Origin: an uncultured Methylobacter sp. | GTDB taxonomy: Bacteria > Pseudomonadota > Gammaproteobacteria > Methylococcales > Methylomonadaceae | Reading direction: 5' to 3' | NCBI GenBank assembly: GCA_903832775.1 | Contig: CAILCX010000145.1 | Coordinates: 1 to 41,504 of the forward strand | Length of the DNA stretch: 41,504 nt | Part shown: positions 10,302 to 19,664 of the stretch, piece after piece | Layout of the letters: every line of letters starts with the position of its first letter | Position numbering within the stretch: position 1 is the stretch's first letter | Position numbers and translations under genes: made by a program | The notes under the pieces: generated by a model | Database searches by the model: none | What the model saw: the letters and a program-made list of their open reading frames with translations, nothing else | What the model was told of the DNA's origin: nothing

Positions 10302-11288
10302 ATGACTTATAAAAAATACATCATTCTTCTTTCGTCTTTCATACTGTGCCTTTTATTGATCGCCTGCACCCGCAACATTAAGGAAACAGAGAATACCTTT
10401 ATTGAAGGGATGGTAAAAAAACACAATTTCGACGAACAAAAACTTATTGATTTATTCACAGCCGTCGAGATCAAACCTGACATTCTTAAAAGAATAGCAA
10501 CGCCTTCAGAAGCCTTACCCTGGTATAAATATCGTAAAATATTTCTCACCGAGAAACGCATAAACGCTGGTGTAAAATTTTGGCAGGAAAATGCAGCAGC
10601 ATTGGCCGCAGCCGAAAAAACATATGGTGTTCCGCCTGAGATCATCGTCGCCATTATCGGCGTAGAAACACAATTTGGGAAAAACACCGGAAACCATCGA
10701 GTCATTGATGCCCTTTCGACATTAGCTTTTGCCTATCCACCACGCAGCCAATTTTTCCTGACTGAACTCGAAAATTTCTTGCTCCTATGCCGCGAAGAAA
10801 ATATTAACCCCAACGAACCTCTAGGCTCCTACGCCGGCGCGATGGGAATGCCGCAATTTATGCCCAGCAGTTTCAGAAACTACGCTATTGATTTTGACAA
10901 CGATAATCGTCGAGATATTTGGCATAACAACAAGGATGTGATTGCCAGTATTGGCAATTATTTTGCCGCACATCATTGGCAGGCCGGTCGAATTGTAGCT
11001 GTTCCTGTAAAAGCTAAAAACGATAACTACAAATCGGCACTGACGAATGACCTTAAGCCGAATTTAAGGCTTGCTGAGTTAGAATCGCTCAACTTAATTA
11101 TTTCGAGGTCAATACCTACAGACAGAAAAGTGAAACTGCTTAGCTTGGAACTAGAGCATGATCAGGAGCTTTGGGCGACCTTAGACAATTTTTATGTCAT
11201 AACTCGCTACAACCACAGCCCTTTATATGCAATGGCCGTTTATCAGTTAAGCCTATCTATCCTAAATAAAAAAGGGGCATTCCCATGA
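10302..11288 (+). CDS. mltB: Membrane-bound lytic murein transglycosylase B
   Basis: MltB cleaves the MurNAc-GlcNAc bond with formation of 1,6-anhydroMurNAc, opening the wall during growth. The 328-residue product has a lipoprotein signal with lipobox L-I-A-C (Cys22), so it is predicted to be outer-membrane anchored. The SLT/MltB domain shows YGVPPEIIVAIIGVETQFG, containing the catalytic Glu, and GSYAGAMGMPQFMPSSFRNYAIDFD, which is diagnostic for family 3. The C-terminus has YNHSPLYAMAVYQL, as expected. It overlaps rlpA by four bases (ATGA). Confidence 0.95.
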   Translation: MTYKKYIILLSSFILCLLLIACTRNIKETENTFIEGMVKKHNFDEQKLIDLFTAVEIKPDILKRIATPSEALPWYKYRKIFLTEKRINAGVKFWQENAAALAAAEKTYGVPPEIIVAIIGVETQFGKNTGNHRVIDALSTLAFAYPPRSQFFLTELENFLLLCREENINPNEPLGSYAGAMGMPQFMPSSFRNYAIDFDNDNRRDIWHNNKDVIASIGNYFAAHHWQAGRIVAVPVKAKNDNYKSALTNDLKPNLRLAELESLNLIISRSIPTDRKVKLLSLELEHDQELWATLDNFYVITRYNHSPLYAMAVYQLSLSILNKKGAFP

Positions 11289-12094
11289 ATAAAATTATAG
11301 CGATCCTATTAATTTTTGTTTTATGCAGTTGTACTACCGAACATGTAAAAACGTCTGATCTTTCGACACCACCTTCGGATACAACTGCCTACTCAGATCA
11401 ACTAAGAACAAAGCTCTATTCTAAATTACACATTGGTATTCGAGATAATCAAAGCAACACCGAAGACGAAACTCTTTTACCCCGCATTACCCGTTACCTT
11501 AAACAAGGCGTAGCCTCTTGGTACGGTTCCGATTTTCACGGTAAAAAAACCGCATCTGGCGAAATATTCGACATGTATGCCATGACTGCTGCCCACAAAA
11601 CATTGCCACTTTCCTCTTACGCTCGCATCACCAACCTTGAAAATCAGCGTAGTGTTATAGTTCGCATCAATGATCGCGGTCCTTTTCATGGCGACCGTGT
11701 TTTAGATTTATCTTACGCCGCCGCAAAAAAACTGGATCTTCACCAGTCAGGTACGGGAGCTGTTGAAATTAAGGCGATTGCGCCTGAACAAGCATTAACG
11801 CAACTTCAAAACACAGCGGTTAAGCAAGAAAAAAATGTCTATTTGCAAATAGGTAGTTTCGACAATAAAAAGAAAGCACAAAAATTGCAAAATAAAATTG
11901 CCGCAAACCATTTGCCACAACCTGAAATACTCCCCTCAAAGCACCAAGGTTCTACTCTGTACAAAGTTCAAATGGGACCCATCCAATCTTCAGAAAGTGT
12001 CGACAAACTTAATTTACAACTGGCAAAACTAGGTATAACAACAACTCAATTTGTTACTGAAACCGGTCAAAAGCAAATCTCCATGATACAATAA
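11285..12094 (+). CDS. rlpA: Septal-ring lytic transglycosylase RlpA family lipoprotein
   Basis: RlpA-type proteins have a double-psi beta-barrel and, in some species, act as lytic transglycosylases on glycan stripped of stem peptides. The 269-residue product has a lipoprotein signal with lipobox L-C-S-C (Cys16). The barrel runs from about residue 74 to 165 (GVASWYGSDFHGKKTASGE, IVRINDRGPFHGDRVLDLS). A SPOR domain, which binds denuded septal glycan, occupies about 184-260. The ATG overlaps the mltB stop. The mltB-rlpA-dac order is common in gammaproteobacteria. Confidence 0.94.
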   Translation: MNKIIAILLIFVLCSCTTEHVKTSDLSTPPSDTTAYSDQLRTKLYSKLHIGIRDNQSNTEDETLLPRITRYLKQGVASWYGSDFHGKKTASGEIFDMYAMTAAHKTLPLSSYARITNLENQRSVIVRINDRGPFHGDRVLDLSYAAAKKLDLHQSGTGAVEIKAIAPEQALTQLQNTAVKQEKNVYLQIGSFDNKKKAQKLQNKIAANHLPQPEILPSKHQGSTLYKVQMGPIQSSESVDKLNLQLAKLGITTTQFVTETGQKQISMIQ

Positions 12095-12128
12095 GCCTAA
12101 GTTTCACTAAGCCTAATGTTAGAGAGCA

Positions 12129-13298
12129 ATGATCATTTTTAAAAATTTTTCTTTATTTTTATTTTTTAGTTTGGCTGTAGCCACAACTTTGGTAAACGCA
12201 GAAGACGCCGAAATTACCACGCCGGCAGCACCTACCATTGCTGCCAGCGGCTACATTTTAATGAGCCATGATACCGGCAAAGTGCTTGCTGAAAATAACG
12301 CCGATGTTAAACTTGCTCCGGCCAGTCTAACCAAGATTATGTCGGTTTATGTAGTGTTTCGCGAAATCAGCAATGGCCATTTACATTTGGATGACATGGT
12401 GACCATCAGCCAAAAAGCTTGGTCAACTCCCGGCTCAAGAATGTTTATCGAAGTCGGTAACCAGGTAAAAGTTGAAGACCTGTTAAAAGGCGTTATTATT
12501 CAATCAGGAAACGACGCGAGCGTCGCCTTGGCCGAACATATTGCCGGCGATGAAACTACATTTGCCGACATGATGAATCAACATGCTGAACGTCTGGGCA
12601 TGAAAAACAGTCACTTTCAAGATAGCAATGGTCTTCCCATCGATAACCATTACACCACGGCTCGAGATCTGGCCATACTCACCCAAGCCTTAATTAAAGA
12701 ATTTCCTGATTACTATCGCTGGTTCTCCCAAAAAGAATTCACCTTCAACAACATCGTTCAGCATAATCGCAATCAGTTGTTATCTCGCGATGAAACAGTC
12801 GATGGCGTTAAAACCGGGTTTACCGATGCAGCGGGCTATTGCCTGGTCGCTTCTGCCTTAAGAAACAATATGCGTTTGATTTCCGTGGTCATGGGAGCAA
12901 GCAGCCCAAATGCCCGGGCCAATGAAAACCAAAACCTGCTAAATTACGGCTTTCGTTTTTTCGAGGCACACAAACTTTATCAAGGAAAAACCTCACTTTC
13001 AGAAGCCAGAATTTGGAAAGGTAACTCTAAAAACATACAAATTGGTTTGGCTGAAGATCTTTATGTCACCATCCCGCGTCGCCGTTATACTGATCTTAAA
13101 GCAGTCATTACCCTTGATAAAAAGATAACCGCACCTATCAAGGAAGGCACAAAACTGGGCACTGTCAACGTCACACTAAAAGATGAAGCAATCGCCAGCA
13201 AAGATTTGATCGCACTAAAATCGGTAGAGGAAGGTAATATTTTCCAACGACTTTATGACAGCGCAATGATGATGATTGAGAAATCTGATGGACAATAA
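12129..13298 (+). CDS. dacC: D-alanyl-D-alanine carboxypeptidase (PBP5/6 type)
   Basis: Low-molecular-weight penicillin-binding protein that trims the terminal D-Ala from pentapeptide stems. The 389-residue product has an N-terminal signal peptide (cleavage near residue 24). Active-site motifs are S66-x-x-K69 (APASLTKIM), S126-G-N128 and K228-T-G230 (DGVKTGFTDAAGYC). A PBP5 C-terminal beta domain follows, ending in a short amphipathic helix (FQRLYDSAMMMIEK) that would anchor it to the membrane surface. It overlaps the transaminase gene by 11 bases. The choice between the dacA and dacC names is uncertain. Confidence 0.94.
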   Translation: MIIFKNFSLFLFFSLAVATTLVNAEDAEITTPAAPTIAASGYILMSHDTGKVLAENNADVKLAPASLTKIMSVYVVFREISNGHLHLDDMVTISQKAWSTPGSRMFIEVGNQVKVEDLLKGVIIQSGNDASVALAEHIAGDETTFADMMNQHAERLGMKNSHFQDSNGLPIDNHYTTARDLAILTQALIKEFPDYYRWFSQKEFTFNNIVQHNRNQLLSRDETVDGVKTGFTDAAGYCLVASALRNNMRLISVVMGASSPNARANENQNLLNYGFRFFEAHKLYQGKTSLSEARIWKGNSKNIQIGLAEDLYVTIPRRRYTDLKAVITLDKKITAPIKEGTKLGTVNVTLKDEAIASKDLIALKSVEEGNIFQRLYDSAMMMIEKSDGQ

Positions 13299-14130
13299 TA
13301 CCGTCTATTTGAATGGTGATTACCTGCCATTAAGCGATGCAAAAATATCGGTTATGGATCGGGGCTTTTTATTTGGTGACGGCATTTATGAAGTTATTCC
13401 GTCCTACTCTGGTCATTTGTTTCATTTTGAACAACACATGGAGCGACTGGAAAACAGTCTGACTCTAATTCGTTTAGAAAACCCCCATGATTCAGCAAAA
13501 TGGCGCGAGATTTTAACGCCCTTGCTCGATGCCAATTTGGATCAGTCTATTTATATACAGATTACCCGAGGGGTTGCGGCTAAAAGAGACCATACCTTTC
13601 CAGCAAACATCATTCCAACTGTATTTGCAATGAGCTCGAACATTGTTGGTTTTACCGATTTGGAAAGTGGTGCAAAGGCCATCAGTATTGATGACAGCCG
13701 CTGGGGTTTATGTAATGTCAAAGCTATTACTCTTCTGGCGAACATTTTGCTTAGACAACAGGCAGTTGATCGAGGTTGCGCAGAAGCTATTTTAGTTAAA
13801 GATGGCTATGTTACTGAAGGTGCGGCTAGTAATATATTTGCAGTCATCGACGGCATCTTGATCACGCCTCCCAAAGGCCGGGAAATATTAGCGGGAGTGA
13901 CCCGAGATGTAATCCTGGAGCTTGCGCGAGATAATGATATTGCCTGCAGCGAAGACATAATTTCACTGGACGCACTAAAAACAGCCAGCGAAATCTGGCT
14001 AACCAGTTCTACTCGAGAAATCATACCCGTTGTGCAACTTGACAATGAAACCATTGCAAACGGTAAACCAGGACCGGTATGGAAAACTATCAACCACCTA
14101 TTTCAAACTTACAAGAAATCCAAACCATGA
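13288..14130 (+). CDS. dat: D-amino-acid transaminase (class IV PLP enzyme)
   Basis: Predicted pyridoxal-phosphate enzyme that interconverts D-Ala and D-Glu with their 2-oxo acids. From the ATG at 13288 the product has 280 residues. The PLP lysine fits K145 in LCNVKAITLLANILLRQQA, the position known in Bacillus D-AAT. E177 in YVTEGAASNIFAV matches the cofactor-contact Glu. The tail EIWLTSSTREIIPVV and KPGPVWK is D-AAT-like rather than BCAT-like. A TTG at 13276 would also be in frame but lacks family support. It lies between a D,D-carboxypeptidase that releases D-Ala and ybeD, overlapping both, so it may recycle the freed D-Ala; that role is inference. Branched-chain or aminodeoxychorismate lyase activity is a less likely alternative. 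Confidence 0.88.
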   Translation: MDNNTVYLNGDYLPLSDAKISVMDRGFLFGDGIYEVIPSYSGHLFHFEQHMERLENSLTLIRLENPHDSAKWREILTPLLDANLDQSIYIQITRGVAAKRDHTFPANIIPTVFAMSSNIVGFTDLESGAKAISIDDSRWGLCNVKAITLLANILLRQQAVDRGCAEAILVKDGYVTEGAASNIFAVIDGILITPPKGREILAGVTRDVILELARDNDIACSEDIISLDALKTASEIWLTSSTREIIPVVQLDNETIANGKPGPVWKTINHLFQTYKKSKP

Positions 14131-14402
14131 GTGAAAATCTAATCGAAGACACCTTATTAGAATTCCCTTGCCAGTTTCCAATCAAGGCCATGGGAAAAAC
14201 CAATCTGGAACTCGACCTGCTGGTTATTGAAATTGTTAACCGGCATGTAGTTGAAGTTCACGAAACCGCTGTTACCAGACGCCCTAGCAAAGATGGTAAT
14301 TACATCGCCGTAACCGTTATGATTGAAGCCTCCAGCAAGCGACAGCTGGATGCCATTTATCAGGACTTATCTGACCATCCACATGTGTTAATGGCTTTGT
14401 AA
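14127..14402 (+). CDS. ybeD: YbeD/DUF493 family protein
   Basis: Small conserved cytosolic protein of 91 residues with an ACT-like fold, found beside dac and lipB in many gammaproteobacteria. Its function is unsettled, and a regulatory role linked to lipoate metabolism has been proposed for the family. The sequence shows LEFPCQFPIKAMGK, the typical opening, and DGNYIAVTVMIEASSKRQLDAIYQDLSDHPHVLMAL, the typical end. The start overlaps the transaminase stop (ATGA). Confidence 0.92.
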   Translation: MSENLIEDTLLEFPCQFPIKAMGKTNLELDLLVIEIVNRHVVEVHETAVTRRPSKDGNYIAVTVMIEASSKRQLDAIYQDLSDHPHVLMAL

Positions 14403-14470
14403 AGACGGTTTTTTTAGAAGCGTATCCAGCAACTGCTGCCTCACAACCCACAAAAAATATAATCATTTGA

Positions 14471-15076
14471 ATGGTAGTGCTACAAAATCTTGGATTGCAA
14501 GATTATGAATTCACTTGGCGTGATATGCTGCACTTTACCCAAAATCGCGTTACAGACACAGCAGACCAACTCTGGATCACCGAACATCCTCCTGTTTATA
14601 CACTGGGCCTAAACGGCAAACGCGAACATTTGCTGGCTACAGGCGAAACTCCCGTCATTAACTCTGACCGTGGCGGCCAAGTGACTTATCATGGCCCCGG
14701 CCAGCTAGTTATTTATACTTTGCTCGATATCAAACGACTCAATTTAAACGTCCGTTCCCTGGTCACTCTCCTTGAACAAGCGATGATCCTTGCCCTAGCT
14801 GAATATGGCATTAGCGCACTCGCCAAAGCCGAGGCACCCGGTGTTTATGTCAAAGACAAAAAAATTGGCTCAATTGGCCTGCGCATTAAAAATAATTGCT
14901 GTTATCATGGCTTAAGCATCAACAATCAGATGGATTTACAGCCTTTCGACCATATCAATACCTGCGGTTATAAAGGTCTTGAAGTAACTCAACTGGCCGA
15001 TCTGGGCGTAAACATCAGCACGACAGAGCTCGCTATTTCTGTTACCAACGCAATTCTTACGGCATTACAAAAATGA
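14471..15076 (+). CDS. lipB: Octanoyl-[acyl-carrier-protein]:protein N-octanoyltransferase LipB
   Basis: LipB moves octanoate from acyl carrier protein to the lipoyl domains of 2-oxoacid dehydrogenases and the glycine cleavage H protein. The 201-residue product carries [14 protein letters not shown], the main family signature, the lysine-containing [12 protein letters not shown], and the cysteine in [14 protein letters not shown], which correspond to the Lys and Cys of the catalytic dyad. It overlaps lipA by four bases, so the two steps of lipoate assembly are co-expressed. Confidence 0.96.
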   Translation: MVVLQNLGLQDYEFTWRDMLHFTQNRVTDTADQLWITEHPPVYTLGLNGKREHLLATGETPVINSDRGGQVTYHGPGQLVIYTLLDIKRLNLNVRSLVTLLEQAMILALAEYGISALAKAEAPGVYVKDKKIGSIGLRIKNNCCYHGLSINNQMDLQPFDHINTCGYKGLEVTQLADLGVNISTTELAISVTNAILTALQK

Positions 15077-16038
15077 CTTATCAAGCTCCCTCTCGCTCTA
15101 CGCCCGAATCTCACCAACGCAACACCGAAAAGCTGGCTAAAATTCCAATCAAAGTCGAGCCTGCAGAATCTACCTTGCGCAAACCTGAGTGGATACGCAT
15201 AAAAATATCGGCTAGCGACGAAATTATTCGCATTAAACAACTGTTACGTGAACACAAATTGCATACCGTTTGTGAAGAAGCCGCTTGCCCCAATCTGGCC
15301 GAATGTTTTCAGCACGGCACCGCAACCTTTATGATCATGGGTGACTTATGCACCCGTCGTTGCCCTTTTTGCGATGTAGCACATGGCAAACCACTCGCAC
15401 TCGATATTGATGAACCCCAACACTTGGCCGATGCAATACAAGCTATGGCATTGAAATACGTGGTCATCACCTCGGTAGATCGAGATGATTTAAGAGATGG
15501 TGGTGCCGGTCATTTCAGTGCTTGCATCAAAAAAATTCGTCTGCTAACGCCAAGCACCAAAATAGAAATCCTGGTTCCTGACTTTCGGGGACGCATTGAA
15601 AAAGCCGTTACCATTCTTGCCGAGCAACCTTGCGACGTGTTTAATCATAATTTGGAGACTGTACCCCGACTATACAAAAAAGTACGTCCAGGCTCGGATT
15701 ATCAAGGTTCATTGAAACTACTGCAACAATTTCACAAGGCCCAGCCGCAAGTACCAACAAAATCCGGTTTAATGCTTGGCGTAGGAGAGCTCGAACACGA
15801 AGTTCATCAGGTTATGAAAGATTTAATTGCCCACGGATGTTCAATGCTGACACTAGGTCAATATCTCCAACCCAGCAAAGCCCATTTACCGGTTGAGAGC
15901 TACATCACTCCTGAACAATTTGATGAATACGGCAGAGTTGCAAAAGCGCTGGGATTCAAACAAGTCGCCAGCGGCCCGATGGTCAGATCATCCTACCATG
16001 CCGATCTTCAGGCTAAAGATGTTATTCAGGACAAGTAA
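15073..16038 (+). CDS. lipA: Lipoyl synthase LipA
   Basis: Radical SAM enzyme that inserts two sulfurs into protein-bound octanoate. The 321-residue product has the auxiliary-cluster cysteines in [14 protein letters not shown], the radical-SAM CxxxCxxC in [13 protein letters not shown], and [14 protein letters not shown]. The end of the chain has [10 protein letters not shown], including the RSSY serine that ligates the auxiliary 4Fe-4S cluster. All required residues are present. It is last in the transcription block that started at mreB or at an internal promoter. Confidence 0.97.
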   Translation: MTYQAPSRSTPESHQRNTEKLAKIPIKVEPAESTLRKPEWIRIKISASDEIIRIKQLLREHKLHTVCEEAACPNLAECFQHGTATFMIMGDLCTRRCPFCDVAHGKPLALDIDEPQHLADAIQAMALKYVVITSVDRDDLRDGGAGHFSACIKKIRLLTPSTKIEILVPDFRGRIEKAVTILAEQPCDVFNHNLETVPRLYKKVRPGSDYQGSLKLLQQFHKAQPQVPTKSGLMLGVGELEHEVHQVMKDLIAHGCSMLTLGQYLQPSKAHLPVESYITPEQFDEYGRVAKALGFKQVASGPMVRSSYHADLQAKDVIQDK

Positions 16039-16271
16039 TAGTCCAATATTTAACTTGAAAGCATTTGATATTTAATGTCCATAAATTTCTGACAACTGGC
16101 ACTACAGGTCGATAGCTCCAATTTGAACTTGAAAAGGATCAAGTCAGTAGCCTATTGCTTGAACACACTTTATAATATCCCATTGAAAGCCTAGAATTTT
16201 GGTTTATTTATAACCGCAATGACTCTCAGCTTGATCACCCTCAACTCAACAGCTCGAAACAGGAATCCTTC

Positions 16272-17351
16272 ATGTCACAGAAAATTTTAGATGTAGTTAA
16301 GCCCGGTGTTGTAACAGGCGATGACGTTCAAAAAATATTTGCCATTTGCAAAGAAAATAGCTTCGCTTTGCCTGCAGTAAACGTCATTAATACTGATTCT
16401 ATCAATTCAGCTTTAGAAGCCGCCGCAAAAGTTAAATCTGCTGTAGTCATTCAATTTTCAAATGGCGGCGCAGCCTTTGTTGCCGGTAAAGGACTTAAAG
16501 CAGAAGGCCAACAAGCAGCAATTCTGGGCGCTATTTCTGGTGCGCAACATGTTCATGCTATGGCTGAAGCTTATGGCGTACCGGTTATTTTGCACACTGA
16601 CCATGCAGCTAAAAAACTACTTCCATGGATAGATGGCTTGTTAGATGCGGGCGAAAAACATTTCGCTGCAACCGGCAAACCTTTATTCAGTTCACACATG
16701 CTGGATTTGTCTGAAGAAAGCCTGGCTGAAAACATTGAAATCTGTGGTCAATATTTAGCGCGCATGTCCAAAATGGGCATGACTCTGGAAATCGAATTAG
16801 GCTGCACCGGTGGAGAAGAAGATGGTGTTGACAATAGCGACATGGATCATTCCATGCTTTACACTCAACCTGAAGATGTCGCTTATGCTTATGAAGAATT
16901 AAGCAAAATCAGCCCACGCTTTACTATTGCTGCGTCTTTTGGAAATGTTCATGGTGTTTATAAGCCTGGCAACGTTAAATTAACACCAACTATTTTGGCT
17001 AACTCACAAAAACACGTTTCTGAAAAGTTTGGCGTTCCAACCAACACTTTAAATTTTGTTTTCCATGGCGGGTCAGGTTCTTCAGCTGCTGAAATCAAAG
17101 AATCAATCAGCTACGGTGTGATCAAAATGAACATCGATACCGATACCCAATGGGCAACCTGGGAAGGTATCATGAACTACTACAAACAAAACGAAGGTTA
17201 TCTGCAAGGCCAAATTGGTAATCCTGATGGCGACGACAAGCCTAACAAAAAATACTACGATCCACGCGTCTGGCAACGTGCCGGTGAAGTCGGCATGTCG
17301 ATTCGTTTGGAGCAAGCGTTTCAGGAATTGAATGCGGTTAATACACTGTAA
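16272..17351 (+). CDS. fbaA: Class II fructose-1,6-bisphosphate aldolase
   Basis: Zinc-dependent aldolase that cleaves or forms fructose 1,6-bisphosphate in glycolysis and gluconeogenesis; in ribulose-monophosphate methylotrophs it also serves regeneration and assimilation. The 359-residue product is of the E. coli class IIA type. It has VILHTDHAAKKLLPWIDGLL (metal-binding His), the LEIELGCTGGEEDGVDNS block and FHGGSGSSAAEIKESI. It is monocistronic: a TATAAT hexamer occurs at 16171 in the 233-base upstream spacer, and a strong terminator follows. The upstream spacer shows nothing else clear. Confidence 0.96.
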   Translation: MSQKILDVVKPGVVTGDDVQKIFAICKENSFALPAVNVINTDSINSALEAAAKVKSAVVIQFSNGGAAFVAGKGLKAEGQQAAILGAISGAQHVHAMAEAYGVPVILHTDHAAKKLLPWIDGLLDAGEKHFAATGKPLFSSHMLDLSEESLAENIEICGQYLARMSKMGMTLEIELGCTGGEEDGVDNSDMDHSMLYTQPEDVAYAYEELSKISPRFTIAASFGNVHGVYKPGNVKLTPTILANSQKHVSEKFGVPTNTLNFVFHGGSGSSAAEIKESISYGVIKMNIDTDTQWATWEGIMNYYKQNEGYLQGQIGNPDGDDKPNKKYYDPRVWQRAGEVGMSIRLEQAFQELNAVNTL

Positions 17352-17366
17352 ATTTTTAGACTGAAT

Positions 17367-17402
17367 AAAAAGGCCGGTGCCTGTGCATCGGCCTTTTTTT
17401 TG
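17367..17402 (+). terminator. Rho-independent terminator after fbaA
   Basis: AAAGGCCG and CGGCCTTT pair around a short loop (gtgcctgtgcat) and are followed by a run of T. It lies 15 bases after the fbaA stop. Confidence 0.9.
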
Positions 17403-17546
17403 TCTGGCAGACTATGCGTATCAAGTTTTTTTAAACATCAGATTATCAATTATGCCCATAAAAAACACCTTGTCATATAACAACACATGACTAATAACCC
17501 ACCGACAGGGTAAACTATATCAATATATTAAATTAAGGTTGGCACA

Positions 17547-18254
17547 ATGACAGCATCAAACAATGTACATCCGCACGAGATTCATAAATTCGGGTCAATG
17601 GCAGAACGGTGGTGGGATCTTCAGGGCGAATTTAAAACTTTGCACGACATTAACCCGCTTCGCCTCGAATTTATCAAGCGTTATGCCGAAATTTCCGGCT
17701 CGCGCATCGTTGATGTCGGCTGCGGCGGGGGTATTTTAACCGAAGGCCTGGCAAAACAAGGTGCAGAGGCCATAGGTATAGATTTAAGTGAAGACTTGAT
17801 TGATATTGCCGATCTGCATGGTCTTGAATCTGGCGCAAATGCCCATTACCAAAAAATAAGCGCAGAAGATATGGCTGGTCAGCAACCCTCAAGCTTTGAT
17901 CATGTAACCTGTATGGAAATGCTTGAGCATGTGCCTGATCCAGGATCTATAATCTCTGCTTGCGCTACTCTGGTAAAGCCAGGGGGGATGGTGTTTTTTT
18001 CAACACTCAACCGCAAACCCAAGGCTTACTTACTGGCTATTCTTGCTGCGGAATATATATTGCAGATGCTACCCAAAGGCACACATGACTTTAAAACCTT
18101 TATCAAACCCTCGGAACTTTGTCAGTCGACCCGCGCTGCAGGTCTTGAATTGCAGGGCATGGTAGGCATTGAGTACAATCCGTTCAGAAAACGTTTTAGT
18201 TTGGGTAAAGACATAGACATCAATTACATCGCTGCTTTTAAGCGCCCCTTTTAA
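17547..18254 (+). CDS. ubiG: Ubiquinone biosynthesis O-methyltransferase UbiG
   Basis: SAM-dependent enzyme that carries out both O-methylations in ubiquinone synthesis. The 235-residue product opens with the family-typical EIHKFGSMAERWWDLQGEFKTLHDINPLR. It has the SAM-binding glycine motif DVGCGGGILTEGLAKQGA and the acidic motif GIDLSED. The CMEMLEHVPDP block and YNPFRKRFSLGKDIDINYIA also fit UbiG. It is separated from gph by three bases, the common ubiG-gph pair. Confidence 0.96.
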   Translation: MTASNNVHPHEIHKFGSMAERWWDLQGEFKTLHDINPLRLEFIKRYAEISGSRIVDVGCGGGILTEGLAKQGAEAIGIDLSEDLIDIADLHGLESGANAHYQKISAEDMAGQQPSSFDHVTCMEMLEHVPDPGSIISACATLVKPGGMVFFSTLNRKPKAYLLAILAAEYILQMLPKGTHDFKTFIKPSELCQSTRAAGLELQGMVGIEYNPFRKRFSLGKDIDINYIAAFKRPF

Positions 18255-18257
18255 AAC

Positions 18258-18935
18258 ATGAGCACTGACTTTAAATTATCTTGCGTATTATTCGATCTGG
18301 ACGGCACCCTAGTAGACACGGCACCAGACCTTATTTCATGCTTAAACCGTGCCCTACAGATTCACGGCTTTAACACGGTTTCCCCTGAAAGCGTCAAACC
18401 GTTCATTTCCTTTGGTGCTGCGGCGATGATTAAACAAAGTCTGACTTCCAGCGATGAACTATTAAAAGCAAATATCCTGGAGACCATGCTGACTCATTAC
18501 CAAAACAATATTGCTGAACACACGGTCTTTTTCAATGGAATGACAGAGACCTTAGCGGCAATTGAAATGCAAGGTCTTAAATGGGGGGTGGTTACTAATA
18601 AACGGGAACGTTTTACTAATCCGCTAATGAAGGCATTAAAGTTAACTGAACGCGCGGCTTGCATCGTCAGTGGAGATACAACTACCAATGCCAAACCGCA
18701 TCCGGAACCGATGTTGGCGGCGTGTAAGCAGGCAGCAGTTAATCCACTGGAATGCGTCTATATAGGCGATGCAAAACACGACATTACCGCAGGTAAAACC
18801 GTGCAAATGAAAACAGGGGTTGCACTTTACGGCTACATTAATCCCAGCGATGCCCCAGAAACCTGGGGCGCGGATGCCTTAATTGAATCACCCCAACACA
18901 TTTCAAACTGGATAACCTCACTGTCATGCCACTAA
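18258..18935 (+). CDS. gph: Phosphoglycolate phosphatase (HAD family)
   Basis: HAD hydrolase that dephosphorylates 2-phosphoglycolate, a product of DNA 3'-end repair or oxygenase activity. The 225-residue product has motif I LFDLDGTLVDTAPDL with the nucleophilic Asp, motif II in GVVTNK, the motif III lysine in NAKPHPEPM, and the motif IV aspartate in CVYIGDAKHDI. Lengths and order are family-typical. Motif IV reads GDAKHD where most relatives have GD-x-x-x-D, so it is intact. It overlaps the next gene by 10 bases. Confidence 0.92.
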   Translation: MSTDFKLSCVLFDLDGTLVDTAPDLISCLNRALQIHGFNTVSPESVKPFISFGAAAMIKQSLTSSDELLKANILETMLTHYQNNIAEHTVFFNGMTETLAAIEMQGLKWGVVTNKRERFTNPLMKALKLTERAACIVSGDTTTNAKPHPEPMLAACKQAAVNPLECVYIGDAKHDITAGKTVQMKTGVALYGYINPSDAPETWGADALIESPQHISNWITSLSCH

Positions 18936-19654
18936 AAAATCAAGTTATCCTAATTACCGGTGCCGCAGGCGGTTTGGGAAGTACAGCTGCATTGGCCTTA
19001 GCCAAACAGGGTGCGCATATCATTTTACTGGATAAAAACATTCCCAAACTGGAAGCAGCTTATGATTCAATTTTGGCCGGTAACGGGCCAGAACCAATTA
19101 TGTATCCATTTGATCTGGCCGGCGCCAATGAAAACGAATACCAGGAATTAGCAGATAAAATTGATGAGAAATATGGCTCACTGCAAGGTATTTTGCATTC
19201 TGCAGTTGAATTTAGCAGCTTCACACCAATGAGTGAATATAAAACAAAAGACTGGGGGCATACTATAAATGTAAATTTAAATGCACCCTTCCTACTATGC
19301 AGAGTACTCATGCCTGTTTTACAAAAGAGCAAGCAAGCAAGCATTGTCTTTACTTCTGATTCCTCAGCCAGAAAGTCACCGGCTTATTCAGGTGCTTATG
19401 GTGTATCCAAAGTAGCAATGGAAAGCTACGCAAATATACTGGCAGAAGAACACGAAGCATTCGGTAAAATCCGTATCAATACGCTTATACCTGGACCGGT
19501 TGACTCCCCGTTTAGAAAAAGAGCCTATCCTGCGGAAGATAAAAGCAAACTACCGACAATGAATTCATTAACCCCCATTTATCAGTACTTATTTGGCCCA
19601 GAGAGCCTTGGCGTTACCGGCCAGACTATCGATGCCCGAACTTTTTATTTATAA
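18926..19654 (+). CDS. YciK-type short-chain dehydrogenase/reductase
   Basis: Predicted NAD(P)-dependent oxidoreductase with a classical Rossmann fold. The 242-residue product has the T-G-x3-G-x-G cofactor motif (LITGAAGGLGS) at the start, an NVNLNAPFLLCR helix, catalytic serine in FTSDSSARKSP and the catalytic Y-x3-K in SGAYGVSKVAMES. A ubiG-gph-yciK order is common in gammaproteobacteria, so this is probably the YciK orthologue. The physiological substrate of YciK is not established. Confidence 0.85.
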   Translation: MPLKNQVILITGAAGGLGSTAALALAKQGAHIILLDKNIPKLEAAYDSILAGNGPEPIMYPFDLAGANENEYQELADKIDEKYGSLQGILHSAVEFSSFTPMSEYKTKDWGHTINVNLNAPFLLCRVLMPVLQKSKQASIVFTSDSSARKSPAYSGAYGVSKVAMESYANILAEEHEAFGKIRINTLIPGPVDSPFRKRAYPAEDKSKLPTMNSLTPIYQYLFGPESLGVTGQTIDARTFYL

Positions 19655-19664
19655 AACATTTACT

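Noticed and set aside
16110-16146. ACTTGA/TCAAGT hairpin before fbaA as a riboswitch or terminator
   Set aside because: Only 6 bp, no T-tract and no recognisable riboswitch core.
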